The position numbers were made by a program, and so were the translations under genes. From positions 1-64,000 of the forward strand of contig CAYMPV010000019.1 of the NCBI GenBank assembly GCA_964392305.1: DNA of 64,000 nt, read 5' to 3'. Within the stretch, counting starts at the first letter, position 1. Every line of letters begins with the position of its first letter. Positions 22,101 to 30,643 of the stretch are shown in pieces. Origin of the DNA: JACKIC01 sp964392305 (GTDB lineage: Bacteria > Planctomycetota > UBA1135 > UBA2386). A model generated the notes under the pieces. That model did not search any database. It saw nothing but the letters and a program-made list of their open reading frames with translations, and had not been told where the DNA came from.

Positions 22101-23076
22101 GCAGCACGACCACGACCCGATCGCGTTGCCGCTGCTGGTCGACTTCAAGGTGTTCCCGGACAGCGCCGCCAACGGCATTGCCGCCGGCGTCAACAACTTC
22201 CAGGTCGCCATGATGGGCCCGCCCAGCTACGGCTTCCCGGCCATTCCCGGCGGTTACTACGATCGTCAGGCCGCCGGTTGCGGTGGCACGCCGCCGTGGC
22301 CGCGTTCGCGCGTCCAGGCGACCGGTGGTGAGGACATCATCTCGGGTGCGACGATCCTGATCGACCCGGCCAACCAGCTGATGGCCCAGTCGAGCACGCT
22401 CAAGGACGCCGGCCTCGGCAACGCCACGCGCGCCCTGTTCACCGCCCCTCCGGGCGACGGCATGGTGCACTGGGCGCAGGCCGACTTCGTGCGCAAGGTC
22501 TCGACCGTGACGATCGGCTTCTTCGATTCGCTGCAGCCGCAACGGGCGCAGCTGGTCACGTTCGACGGCTCGGGCACGGCTTCGGTCACCGCGACCAACG
22601 GTTTCCCCGACCTGCTCACCCTGGACCCGACCATGCGCATCCGCGACCTGGTCGTGCAGCTCGATCCGCCGCAGAGCCGCCAGCCGGCCGGCACCTCGGT
22701 GGTCGTCGAGATCCGCGGCGCCGAGGACTTCGACAACTCGGGCACGCTCTACAACCCGAGCTTCGATCAGGGTTCGCAGATCCCGAACGACAGCTTCGAC
22801 CTGCGTGGCAACCTGCTCAACGTCAACTACGCCTGCGAGGCGTACCGCTACTCGCAGCCCAATCAGGGTGGCAACATCCCGCGCATCAACGCCACGCAGC
22901 TGACCCGCTACGTGACCGAGGACCAGCTGGCGCTGATCCGCAGCCCCGCGACCGGCCTGCTGCCGCGCTTCTTGAACCTGCGCCTGGTGATGACCAACAA
23001 CGTCGACGTGTCGCCGTCGTTGTCGCCGTCGCTGCGCAGCATGAGCGTGGTCTACAAGCTCGAGCCCGGGCAGTGA
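19117..23076 (+). CDS. giant surface lipoprotein, family A (A2)
   Basis: 1319 residues, starting MKQPTFRSRQ with a hydrophobic signal peptide and lipobox ATAC followed by GGPK. Like A1 it has a VGRLVDIYSYQ start, a VPRNAAIKLNFS Ig-like strand, a second Ig-like region (SIAVEFTKPLDLDQV), the DVEQMYW motif at residues 811-817 and an LPLLVDF block. Length and block order match A1 throughout, so the two are ancient paralogues separated by B1. No catalytic motif is seen. The C-terminus ends in SMSVVYKLEPGQ, comparable to the ALSYRFQRVQ end of A1. A strong terminator follows. Predicted outer-surface protein of unknown function. Confidence 0.75.
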   Translation: MKQPTFRSRQFGSCALPFALALVAATACGGPKSVGSLSQDADRPTLLSVQVGRLVDIYSYQRIDPTNGDRRDRFNRRLTLVAENVVVNPNIETQSLFDAAGEELPNASFEFRAFSKSVGHEELVILWDDRAGPEAERYQAALQIAQAGLTELAPSYRNQNTQTRPIPIVPRNAAIKLNFSSPIQADEAFFGVNPSAIQLLEFKGDPAVVEPVNAFRILPYRPIPQGSAVVLDTTILGGEGASGLTVPGLPASSDNVTANIRIAIPTRGAVASSFYVREDAVTELNGVDSAGRNSVIRDFRSGNLVDGVAGRLRESEPPMIVGSLPMGITEIDPVNNVITINKRLHFVPVRGRYPFVDGPIEQSGIPAGPFSVPISRPLRTGDILTQSLQVQMPDGSIEVVELRAEILHNLEVGTVIGDPNLPRLGRVENGQGGSDQGERLSVVRVRVAALEAGQDSLGRMHSFEASSLPNGRDCVLRARYIDQVAYVGSTTEFVTDRDWRYEFVRIDPVPSGATVPATLVSPNASIAVEFTKPLDLDQVDSTDNFLVTNTSVLTESFAVQMGDAKRATARIVPTRLTDLAGDGTVLRLQPPMGFFHAVGTPETYAVHVRLGGNGVLDLAGNAVDIFGDLANPSDSWSVDFSLDAQAQTNRIGWHTYTMTSEDEDGSLPGSVDFFGQYRLQNGRLFAADGVRFSRTADNQNMATISRIHRGECWDPDWDPALGSPQGVPTPQTAPVDGVGLPHPGLLYWQPRMFDVIAPPAVPSVYEYYQTLPQNVGRVVEPHHPNGSRLQMRYLEDDFSLSYRQPSEFGLDVEQMYWSPFNDETVYYDVFDRYTMSLSHTARRADVRFTLIPGDPNAMPPAPPGCLFNCPSMNSGLSSVFADNVLPGTEEVPVFEDKVYSINPNQAFRSPLNVKYVPYPRFDRSYTWRDSRLVTVDNAGNVIGLGGAEQPGAPQPNNDTTTNIDSPWITSVMDPDFINVGGSVWVQDPADFLGDAQHDHDPIALPLLVDFKVFPDSAANGIAAGVNNFQVAMMGPPSYGFPAIPGGYYDRQAAGCGGTPPWPRSRVQATGGEDIISGATILIDPANQLMAQSSTLKDAGLGNATRALFTAPPGDGMVHWAQADFVRKVSTVTIGFFDSLQPQRAQLVTFDGSGTASVTATNGFPDLLTLDPTMRIRDLVVQLDPPQSRQPAGTSVVVEIRGAEDFDNSGTLYNPSFDQGSQIPNDSFDLRGNLLNVNYACEAYRYSQPNQGGNIPRINATQLTRYVTEDQLALIRSPATGLLPRFLNLRLVMTNNVDVSPSLSPSLRSMSVVYKLEPGQ

Positions 23077-23087
23077 TCCGGGGCAAA

Positions 23088-23116
23088 CAGCCGCGCTCCG
23101 TCGAGGAGCGCCGCTG
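23088..23116 (+). other. hairpin after A2, proximal
   Basis: CAGC-C-GCGCTCC, loop GTCGA, then GGAGCGC-C-GCTG: an 11-pair stem with one C/C mismatch, starting 12 bases after the A2 stop. There is no T-run, so it may protect the 3' end or act with the next hairpin. Confidence 0.5.
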
Positions 23117-23148
23117 ACTGCTGGGATCTTCGCCAAGCCTGACCTTCG

Positions 23149-23187
23149 CGCGGCCGACTGCCTTCCGGCAGTCGGCCGCGGTCGTTT
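23149..23187 (+). terminator. strong terminator hairpin after A2
   Basis: A perfect 14-bp stem (CGCGGCCGACTGCC at 23149-23162 pairing with 23167-23180) with a four-base TTCC loop, followed by GTCGTTT. The T-run is short, but the stem is very stable. It separates A2 from the B2 gene. Confidence 0.7.
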
Positions 23188-23264
23188 CCGGGGCTGGTCG
23201 CGAATGCGGAGCACTGCCCGCAACTCGGCGTTGGCGTGTGCCTCGATTGGCCTTCGTCGCTACG

Positions 23265-25130
23265 ATGCGCCCCGCCGCAGTCATGTCGTGTCCCCGAGCC
23301 ATCTCCGCGCTGCTCGTGCCCTTGGGGCTCGCCCTCGGCGCAGGTTGCCATCGGCCGGCGCCGCCGGCCTTCGAGGTGATGCACACCTCACCGGCGCTGG
23401 ACGCCGGCAGCGGGCCGCTGCTGCTCAACGATGCGATCACGGTCTACTTCTCCGCGCCCGTGGCGGCGCTCAGCGTGACCTCGGACTCCGTGCACGTCGT
23501 CGATGCACGCGGCAATCAGGTGCCAGGCCAGCTGCGTGTCGGCGAGAACTGGGTCACCTTCGCACCGCGGCCGCCGCTGTCCGCCGAACTCGTCGACGGT
23601 TCGTTCCAGCCCGGTGAAGGCTACGAGCTGCGCCTGGCGGGTTACCCGCGCCCCGACGCGGTGCGTGCGGCCGACGGGCGCAGATTGTCGGTCGGGCACG
23701 TCTGGCCGTTCCGTGCGGCGAGCGTCGACCATCGTGAGGCGGGGCTGCCCGCGCCGTTGCGGCCGTTGGCCGCGGACCTGCCGCTGGTGTTGCGCGCCGC
23801 AGAGGCGCCGCAGGCGCTGCCGATCGACGCGGCCGTGATGCGCCTGCACTTCTCGCTGCCGCTGTTGCCGACCTCGGTGACGCCGGCGGCGCTCGTGATC
23901 CAGTCGCTGCGCGACATGGCGACGTTGTCACCCGGGCGGGTCAGGGCGGTGACCTCGGCCGTCGACCTGCACCCGGGCAGCAGCGTCGAGATCGAACTTT
24001 CCGCGACCCCGGCGCGTCAGGGTGGAGGGGTGCTGACGCTGCAGCCGGGTGACCTGATCAGCGTTTCGTTGCGCTTCGACGCGACCGGCCTGCAGGACTA
24101 TCAGGGCAACACCGTGCTGCCGGCGCCGCCGCAGTTCTGGACGGTGGTCCCAGGCGCCGCGGTGACCCTGCTCGAACTGCCGGGAGCTGCCGAAGCGTTC
24201 GTCGACGACACTTCCCTGGAGCCCGGCTTCGAGGTGCGCGGCGGTGTGGTGCGCCCGCGCGTGCGCGTCGAGGCCGGCGACGGCAGTCTGGGTGTGTTCC
24301 ATCCGCAGCGCGACACCGTGTTGCGGCCCGGGACGCCGTTCGATCGCGGCGATGGCGTGCTGGTCGCGAGCCGCGACGGACGTTTCGCGTTCCGCTCGAT
24401 CGAGGTCCCCAAGGGCGTCATCGTGACGCTCGATTGCAGCGCAGGACCAGTGTGGTTGACCGCGTTGGGTTCCGTGGTGATGGCCGGCGAACTGGCGCTG
24501 CGTGGTGCGCCGGTGCCCCTCGCCGAGCGGCAACTCGCGCCCGTTCCCGCGGCCAGCCTGTTCGACCTCGGGGCGCCCCTGCTGCTCGCCGCCGGTGACG
24601 TGCATCTGTCCGGCCGTGTCACCACCGACACGACGGCCGAAGGGGACTCGACGCCGTTCGTGGTTGCCGCCGCCGGGCACGTGCACCTGGGCGGCGAACT
24701 GCCGTTCCGCACGCTGCTCGCGGTGGAGGCGTCGCGCGCCGGTGGCGCCGGGCCGGCGGTGCACGGGCCGCGGGGGCAGACGCTGCTGCGTTCGGTCGAG
24801 TTCACCTACGGCCTGGCCCCTGGAACCACCTGTGAGGCGCGCGGCTTCAGCCCCTGGCAGCAGCTCCCCGACGGGCGCGGCGGTGGCGTGGTGCAGGTCC
24901 GCGATGGTGATGCCGAACTACGGCTTTCCTGGCAAGCGACACCGGCGGACGCGATCGTCGCCGACGCGCCGGACCTGACGCCGGGACGAACGGGTCGCCT
25001 GCAGCCGCTGTTCGACGGCGAACGCGTCGCGGTCGGCGAGCGGGCGTTCGTGCGCTTCGCATTCGAGGCGACGCTGCGTCACGACCGGCGCCTGCCGTCG
25101 TTGCGCTTGCTGCGCCTCGTTGCTCCCTGA
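23265..25130 (+). CDS. lipoprotein, family B without the Gly-rich region (B2)
   Basis: 621 residues from the ATG at 23265 (a second ATG at 23283 gives a more compact signal peptide of 21 residues). The signal peptide ends with lipobox GAGC followed by HRP. The layout follows family B: two Ig-like regions (NDAITVYFSAPV; AAVMRLHFSLPL), then the shared 45-residue module (GRFAFRSIEVPKGVIVTL). It lacks the poly-Gly core and most of the C-terminal half seen in B1, B3 and B4, making it the shortest member. It is the last gene before the pilus cluster. Function unknown. Confidence 0.65.
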   Translation: MRPAAVMSCPRAISALLVPLGLALGAGCHRPAPPAFEVMHTSPALDAGSGPLLLNDAITVYFSAPVAALSVTSDSVHVVDARGNQVPGQLRVGENWVTFAPRPPLSAELVDGSFQPGEGYELRLAGYPRPDAVRAADGRRLSVGHVWPFRAASVDHREAGLPAPLRPLAADLPLVLRAAEAPQALPIDAAVMRLHFSLPLLPTSVTPAALVIQSLRDMATLSPGRVRAVTSAVDLHPGSSVEIELSATPARQGGGVLTLQPGDLISVSLRFDATGLQDYQGNTVLPAPPQFWTVVPGAAVTLLELPGAAEAFVDDTSLEPGFEVRGGVVRPRVRVEAGDGSLGVFHPQRDTVLRPGTPFDRGDGVLVASRDGRFAFRSIEVPKGVIVTLDCSAGPVWLTALGSVVMAGELALRGAPVPLAERQLAPVPAASLFDLGAPLLLAAGDVHLSGRVTTDTTAEGDSTPFVVAAAGHVHLGGELPFRTLLAVEASRAGGAGPAVHGPRGQTLLRSVEFTYGLAPGTTCEARGFSPWQQLPDGRGGGVVQVRDGDAELRLSWQATPADAIVADAPDLTPGRTGRLQPLFDGERVAVGERAFVRFAFEATLRHDRRLPSLRLLRLVAP

Positions 25131-25386
25131 AGCTCGGCACCCTGGACTTCGCGGGTCGCTCCACCGCGCGCGTTCGCAGACCAGATGCTGGATTCGCTCC
25201 GGCGCCACCGTATGCTCCGGGCCTCGGTCGACGGCTTCGCTCTTCACGGGTCAGCGTGAGGTGCGGCAGCCAACGTGGTCTGCGCCCGTCGGTCGGATTC
25301 TGCTGCGGTCCGCTCTCGCGAGCGGGCCTGGGTCGGGTGCCTGCGCGGTTGACGTCGCGTCGGCATGTAGAGGCGTTTTCCCAACC

Positions 25387-26364
25387 ATGGCGACGGTTGT
25401 TTTCGAGGTGGGGGCAGCCCTGCTCGGGGCCTGCGTGGGGTCCTTCCTCAACGTCGTCATCCATCGTCTGCCGCAGGAAGACCCCGCCAAACGATCCCTC
25501 GGTGGTCGTTCTCACTGCCCGCACTGCGGCGTGCAGATCCGCTGGTTCGACAACCTGCCGGTGCTCGGCTGGCTGTTGTTGCGCGGTCGCGGTCGCTGCT
25601 GTGGCCAGCGCATCGCGTTCCGTTACCCGCTGGTCGAACTTCTCACCGCGCTGCTGTTCTTGGCCATCACGCTGTGGTCGCCGTGGAACTTGCCGATCTC
25701 GATCGACGATCTCGGCGGCATGCACATCGATGCCACGCGTGCGGTCGGCTACGGCCTGCACCTGCTGTTCGTCTCGCTGTTGATCGCGTGCACGTTCATC
25801 GACTTCGACAAGCAGATCCTGCCCGACGCGATGACCAAACCGGGGATGGCGATCGGCGTGCTCGCCGGCGTCTATCCGGGCATCGCCGGGCCGATCTCGG
25901 ACGTCGCCTCGACGCCGTATGCGCTGCGCACGCTGCTCGCCAGCGTCGTCGGTCTGCTGGTCGGCGCTGGCGTCACCTGGGGCATCCGCTGGCTCGGCTC
26001 GCGCGTCTTCGGCAAGGAGGCGATGGGGCTCGGTGACGTCAAGTTCCTCGGCATGATCGGCGCCTTCCTGGGCTGGCAGGGTGCGCTGCTCACGCTGTTC
26101 CTCGGTTGCGTGGCCGGCGCCTTCGTCGGCGGTCTCGCGGCGCTGCGCGGCGGCCTGGGGCTGCGCATCCCGTTCGGACCGTACCTGGCGCTGGGCGCGC
26201 TCATCGCGTTGTTCGCGCAGGAACCGATCTTCGTCTTCTTGTTCGACACCTGGCCGGAGTGGCAGCGACGCAACCCGTCGTCACAGTTCCTGCTGCTCGG
26301 TCTGGCCGTGTTGTCGTTGTTCGCGTTGTTCGTGCTCGTGCGCCGTGGGCGCCGCGCAGGATGA
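25387..26364 (+). CDS. pilD: prepilin peptidase (type IV leader peptidase)
   Basis: Inner-membrane aspartic protease that cleaves the leader from type IV prepilins and usually N-methylates the new N-terminus. 325 residues with many hydrophobic segments. The N-terminal GACVGSFLNVVIHRLP block is typical. The catalytic Asp pair is present: D139 in FIDFDKQILPD and D217 in GLGDVKF. The cytoplasmic zinc loop is altered: C44-x2-C47 is normal, but the second pair reads GRGRCCG, so the usual first Cys is Gly69 and the cysteines are adjacent C71-C72. The ATG at 25387 starts right at the first membrane segment. The pilin gene lies 8 kb downstream on the same strand. Confidence 0.9.
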   Translation: MATVVFEVGAALLGACVGSFLNVVIHRLPQEDPAKRSLGGRSHCPHCGVQIRWFDNLPVLGWLLLRGRGRCCGQRIAFRYPLVELLTALLFLAITLWSPWNLPISIDDLGGMHIDATRAVGYGLHLLFVSLLIACTFIDFDKQILPDAMTKPGMAIGVLAGVYPGIAGPISDVASTPYALRTLLASVVGLLVGAGVTWGIRWLGSRVFGKEAMGLGDVKFLGMIGAFLGWQGALLTLFLGCVAGAFVGGLAALRGGLGLRIPFGPYLALGALIALFAQEPIFVFLFDTWPEWQRRNPSSQFLLLGLAVLSLFALFVLVRRGRRAG

Positions 26365-26408
26365 TCCATTCGTCGTTTGCACCGATTCGATTCCGTTTGG
26401 GAGGCACC

Positions 26409-27053
26409 ATGATGTTCCGCAAGACACTCCTTCTCTTCGCCACTGCAGCGATGACGCTGCTGCCGAGCTGCACGGCTCGTTACCAGGACATGCTGCGCGA
26501 CCGCGATACGCGCATCCGCGACCTCAACGGCGAGGTCGCTCGCCTGCGCGGCGAGAACGACGACCTGCAGCGCCGGCTGGCGTCGGCAGCGACCGTCACG
26601 CCGACGCCTGCCGCGGCCAAGCGCGACGACAGCGAGGTCAGTGACATCCAGCGCGACGTCGGCCCCGACGCCTACGTCGACCGCCGCCGCGGCCGCATCA
26701 GCATCGGCGTGCAGGACAAGGTCACGTTCGACTCGGGCAGCAAGACGCTCAAGGACTCGTCGCACTCCGTGCTGCGCAACGTCGCCAACGTGCTCAAGGA
26801 CAAGTTCTCGGGGCGGCGCTTCTTCGTCGAGGGCCACACCGACACCGACCCGATCGTCAAGACCAAGGGCATCTACCGCAACAACCGGCACCTCTCGTTC
26901 GAGCGCGCCGACTCGGTCGCGGCCTGGCTGGTCAAGCAGGGTGTGCCCGAGTCCTCGATCGTGGTCGTGGCCTACGGCCAGTTCGACCCGCGCGATCCGA
27001 AGAACAAGGAAGCCAACCGCCGCGTCGAGATCGTCGTCGGCGACAGCCTCTGA
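26409..27053 (+). CDS. OmpA-family peptidoglycan-binding lipoprotein
   Basis: 214 residues. The signal peptide ends with lipobox LPSC, so it is a lipoprotein. Residues about 25-58 form a coiled coil (heptads around LNGEVARLRGENDDLQRRL). Residues about 95-210 are an OmpA C-terminal domain with VTFDSGS, FFVEGHTDTDP and NRRVEI, which binds peptidoglycan. A GGAGG ribosome-binding site stands six bases before the ATG at 26409. It lies 44 bases after pilD and probably shares its transcript. A Pal- or MotB-like cell-wall anchor is a reasonable role. Confidence 0.85.
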   Translation: MMFRKTLLLFATAAMTLLPSCTARYQDMLRDRDTRIRDLNGEVARLRGENDDLQRRLASAATVTPTPAAAKRDDSEVSDIQRDVGPDAYVDRRRGRISIGVQDKVTFDSGSKTLKDSSHSVLRNVANVLKDKFSGRRFFVEGHTDTDPIVKTKGIYRNNRHLSFERADSVAAWLVKQGVPESSIVVVAYGQFDPRDPKNKEANRRVEIVVGDSL

Positions 27054-27251
27054 CCGGCTGAGCTCCCCTGGGGTGGGCGGCGTGAGCGCGATGCGCCTGC
27101 GCAGCCTGGGCGCGGCGTCAAGTCGCAGTTCGGCCCAGGCCCGCACGGGGCAGTGCGGCTTCCCCCGGCCGCCGGGCCTGATATAACGAAGTGTCCCAGG
27201 TGCCACGGTTTCCGGCGGCTACCCCACCGGACTCCGCGGCGGCGGGCACAT

Positions 27252-27289
27252 CGTTTCGCGCCCACGTTTCGCGCCCCGACACGGGGCGC
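27252..27289 (+). repeat. 13-bp tandem duplication and overlapping leader hairpin
   Basis: CGTTTCGCGCCCA (27252-27264) is followed by CGTTTCGCGCCCC (27265-27277). The second copy forms the left arm of a 7-bp hairpin, GCGCCCC (27271-27277) with GGGGCGC (27283-27289) and a GACAC loop. This sits 24 bases before the EF-G2-like start and would be in its leader. A TATAAC hexamer at 27182-27187 is a possible -10 element; no good -35 was seen. Confidence 0.6.
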
Positions 27290-27312
27290 TCTCGTCCCCT
27301 CGGAGTGACCCA

Positions 27313-29346
27313 ATGGCCCATACATCGGAGCAAGTCCGCAACGTCGCCCTGGTCGGGCACGGACATGCGGGCAAGACCGCCCTCCTCGACGCTCTCGCGT
27401 TCCACCTCAAGCTCAGCTCGCGCCTGGGCAGCACCGCCGACGGCACCAGCCTGAGCGACATCGACGCGGAGGAGAAGGAGCGACGGCAGACGTTGTCGGC
27501 GCACCTGTTCCAGCTGCCGATCGGCGACAAGGTCTGCAACGTGTTCGACACGCCGGGCCACCCCGACTTCCTCGCCGACGTGCTCACGGCGATGGATGCG
27601 GTCGAGACGGCCCTGTTCGTGGTCAACGCCGCCAACCCGGTGACGTTCCATCTGCGCCACCTGTGGAAGCGCGCCGGCGCGCTGGGCATCGGGCGGGCGA
27701 TCGCGATCACGCACCTGGACCAGGACAACACCGACTTCGACGCGATCGTCGAGGAGTTGCGCACGGCCTTCGGGCACGCGGTGGTGCCCGCGTCCTACCC
27801 CAACGCGACCGGCGCCGCCTTCAAGTCGGTGCACGACGTCACCCATCGCGAAGGACCCAAGGCCGATCAGTATCACGACATGATCGAGGAGGACGAGGCC
27901 GAGGTCGACGACACCTTGATGGAGCACTACCTCGAGACCGGCCATCTCGACGAGCACGAGTTCGAGGAGAACCTGCGGCGCGCCGTGGCGCGCGGCAACC
28001 TCGTGCCCGTGTTCGCGGTTTGCCCCAACCGTGGGCTCGGTCTCGAACAGCTGCTCGAGTTCATCAACCACCACTTCCCGTCGCCGGTGTGTTTCGGCGC
28101 GCGGCCCGCCGGTGAGCCCGGCTCGGGTGCCTACGGCCAACTGCTCGAGCCCGACGACGGCAAGTTCGTGGCCAAGGTGTGCCGCGTCGTCTCCGATCCC
28201 TACGTCGGCCGCCTGTCGGTGCTTCGCTGTCTGCGCGGCAAGCTCAGCAAGGACCAGAGCGTCGTCGACATGCGCACCGGCCAGAGCCACAAGATCGCGC
28301 ACCTCTACGCGGTGCACGGCAAGGACACCAAGGAGATCGGCGAGGTGGTCGCGGGCGACCTGTTCGCCGTCGGCAAGATCGAGGACTTCCTGCTCGGCGA
28401 CACGCTCACCGACGGCACCAAGATCGAACTGCCGCGCGTCGACTTCCCGGTGCCGACCTACTCGCGGCACATCTGGCCCAAGGCGCGCGGCGACGAGCAG
28501 AAGATCGGCCACGCGGTCGAGAAGATCGGCATCGAGGACCCGACGTTCCTGCACGACCGCGACAAGGAGACCGGTGAGTTCCTGGTCACCGGCATGAGCC
28601 CGCTGCACCTCGACGTGCACTTCCAGCGGCTCAACCGCAAACACCACGTGGCGGTCGAGCACGGTCCGCCCACGATCCCGTATCGCGAGACGATCACGGC
28701 GCGGGCCGACGGTCATCATCGGCACAAGAAGCAGAGCGGCGGCCGCGGTCAGTTCGCCGAGGTCTACCTGCGGGTCGCACCGCGCCAGCACGGCGAAGGC
28801 TTCGAGTTCGTCGACTCGGTGGTCGGCGGTTCGATCCCGCGGCAGTTCATCCCCGAGGTCGAGAAGGGTGTGCGCAAGTTCCTGGCGCGCGGCTCGCTGG
28901 CCGGGTTCCCGGTCGTCGACGTGCAGGCCGAAGTCTACGACGGCAAGTACCACGACGTCGACAGCGACCAGATCAGCTTCCAACTGGCCGGCGAGCGGGC
29001 CTTCCTCGATGGCTTCACCAAGGCGCGCCCGATCCTGCTCGAACCCGTCATGGACGTCGAGATCCACGTCCCTGACCGCTTCACCGGCGACGTCGCCGGC
29101 AACCTGTCCGGCTCCCGCGGGCGCCTCGCCGGCATGGAGACCCACGAAGGCATGCAGGTGATCAAGGCCCACGTGCCGCTCGCCTCGATGTTGGAATACT
29201 CGACACAGCTGCGTTCGATCACGGCCGGCGAGGGCACCTACACGATGAAGTTCGCGCACTACGAGCCGGTGCCACCGCACCTTCAGGCCGAGATCGTCAA
29301 GAACCGCAAGGCGGTGGTGGACCAGCACCACGGCGAGCACCGCTAG
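27313..29346 (+). CDS. elongation factor G-like GTPase (EF-G2 type)
   Basis: 677 residues with the five-domain layout of EF-G. P-loop GHGHAGKT is at residues 15-22, and DTPGHPDF at 79-86 keeps the catalytic His83. Domains IV and V are clear (GGRGQFAEVYLRV; a GSRGRLAGME loop). Two departures from EF-G: the RGITI switch I sequence is replaced by ERRQTLS, and the guanine-specificity motif NKxD reads THLD at 133-136. Such changes are typical of EF-G2/FusA2-like proteins rather than the essential FusA. The GGAG site before the ATG supports the start. The canonical fusA is not in the window. Role unknown: a ribosome-associated GTPase. Confidence 0.85.
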   Translation: MAHTSEQVRNVALVGHGHAGKTALLDALAFHLKLSSRLGSTADGTSLSDIDAEEKERRQTLSAHLFQLPIGDKVCNVFDTPGHPDFLADVLTAMDAVETALFVVNAANPVTFHLRHLWKRAGALGIGRAIAITHLDQDNTDFDAIVEELRTAFGHAVVPASYPNATGAAFKSVHDVTHREGPKADQYHDMIEEDEAEVDDTLMEHYLETGHLDEHEFEENLRRAVARGNLVPVFAVCPNRGLGLEQLLEFINHHFPSPVCFGARPAGEPGSGAYGQLLEPDDGKFVAKVCRVVSDPYVGRLSVLRCLRGKLSKDQSVVDMRTGQSHKIAHLYAVHGKDTKEIGEVVAGDLFAVGKIEDFLLGDTLTDGTKIELPRVDFPVPTYSRHIWPKARGDEQKIGHAVEKIGIEDPTFLHDRDKETGEFLVTGMSPLHLDVHFQRLNRKHHVAVEHGPPTIPYRETITARADGHHRHKKQSGGRGQFAEVYLRVAPRQHGEGFEFVDSVVGGSIPRQFIPEVEKGVRKFLARGSLAGFPVVDVQAEVYDGKYHDVDSDQISFQLAGERAFLDGFTKARPILLEPVMDVEIHVPDRFTGDVAGNLSGSRGRLAGMETHEGMQVIKAHVPLASMLEYSTQLRSITAGEGTYTMKFAHYEPVPPHLQAEIVKNRKAVVDQHHGEHR

Positions 29347-29352
29347 CCCTTG

Positions 29353-29389
29353 CTGGCGAGCCCGGCCACCGGGTGGCCAGGCTCGCCGG
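29353..29389 (+). terminator. terminator-like hairpin after the EF-G2-like gene
   Basis: GGCGAGCC (29355-29362) pairs with GGCTCGCC (29380-29387), and inside it GGCCACC pairs with GGTGGCC, with one C/A mismatch between. It starts six bases after the stop. No T-run follows, so it would be an atypical terminator or a 3' stabilising hairpin. Confidence 0.55.
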
Positions 29390-29548
29390 TCGGCCTTCGG
29401 CGGCATGACGCCGTTGCCGCCGGGCCCCGCCGCGTGCCGGCTCCTGGTCTGAGCCGGCTACGGGCAACGCCTCAATGCGGCAGGCCCCCTCGACCGATAG
29501 ACCGCTCCGGGTCCGGATCCATCCGACCCTTCACAGGAGCGCGTCAAC

Positions 29549-30640
<1,092 letters not shown>

Positions 30641-30643
30641 TCC

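Noticed and set aside
27313..29346. Calling the EF-G-like gene fusA
   Set aside because: Changed NKxD and switch I motifs and its position outside the str operon argue for the EF-G2-like class.
29436..29458. GCCGGCT/AGCCGGC hairpin upstream of pilT
   Set aside because: Seven pairs around a nine-base loop with no T-run; too common in such GC-rich DNA to call.
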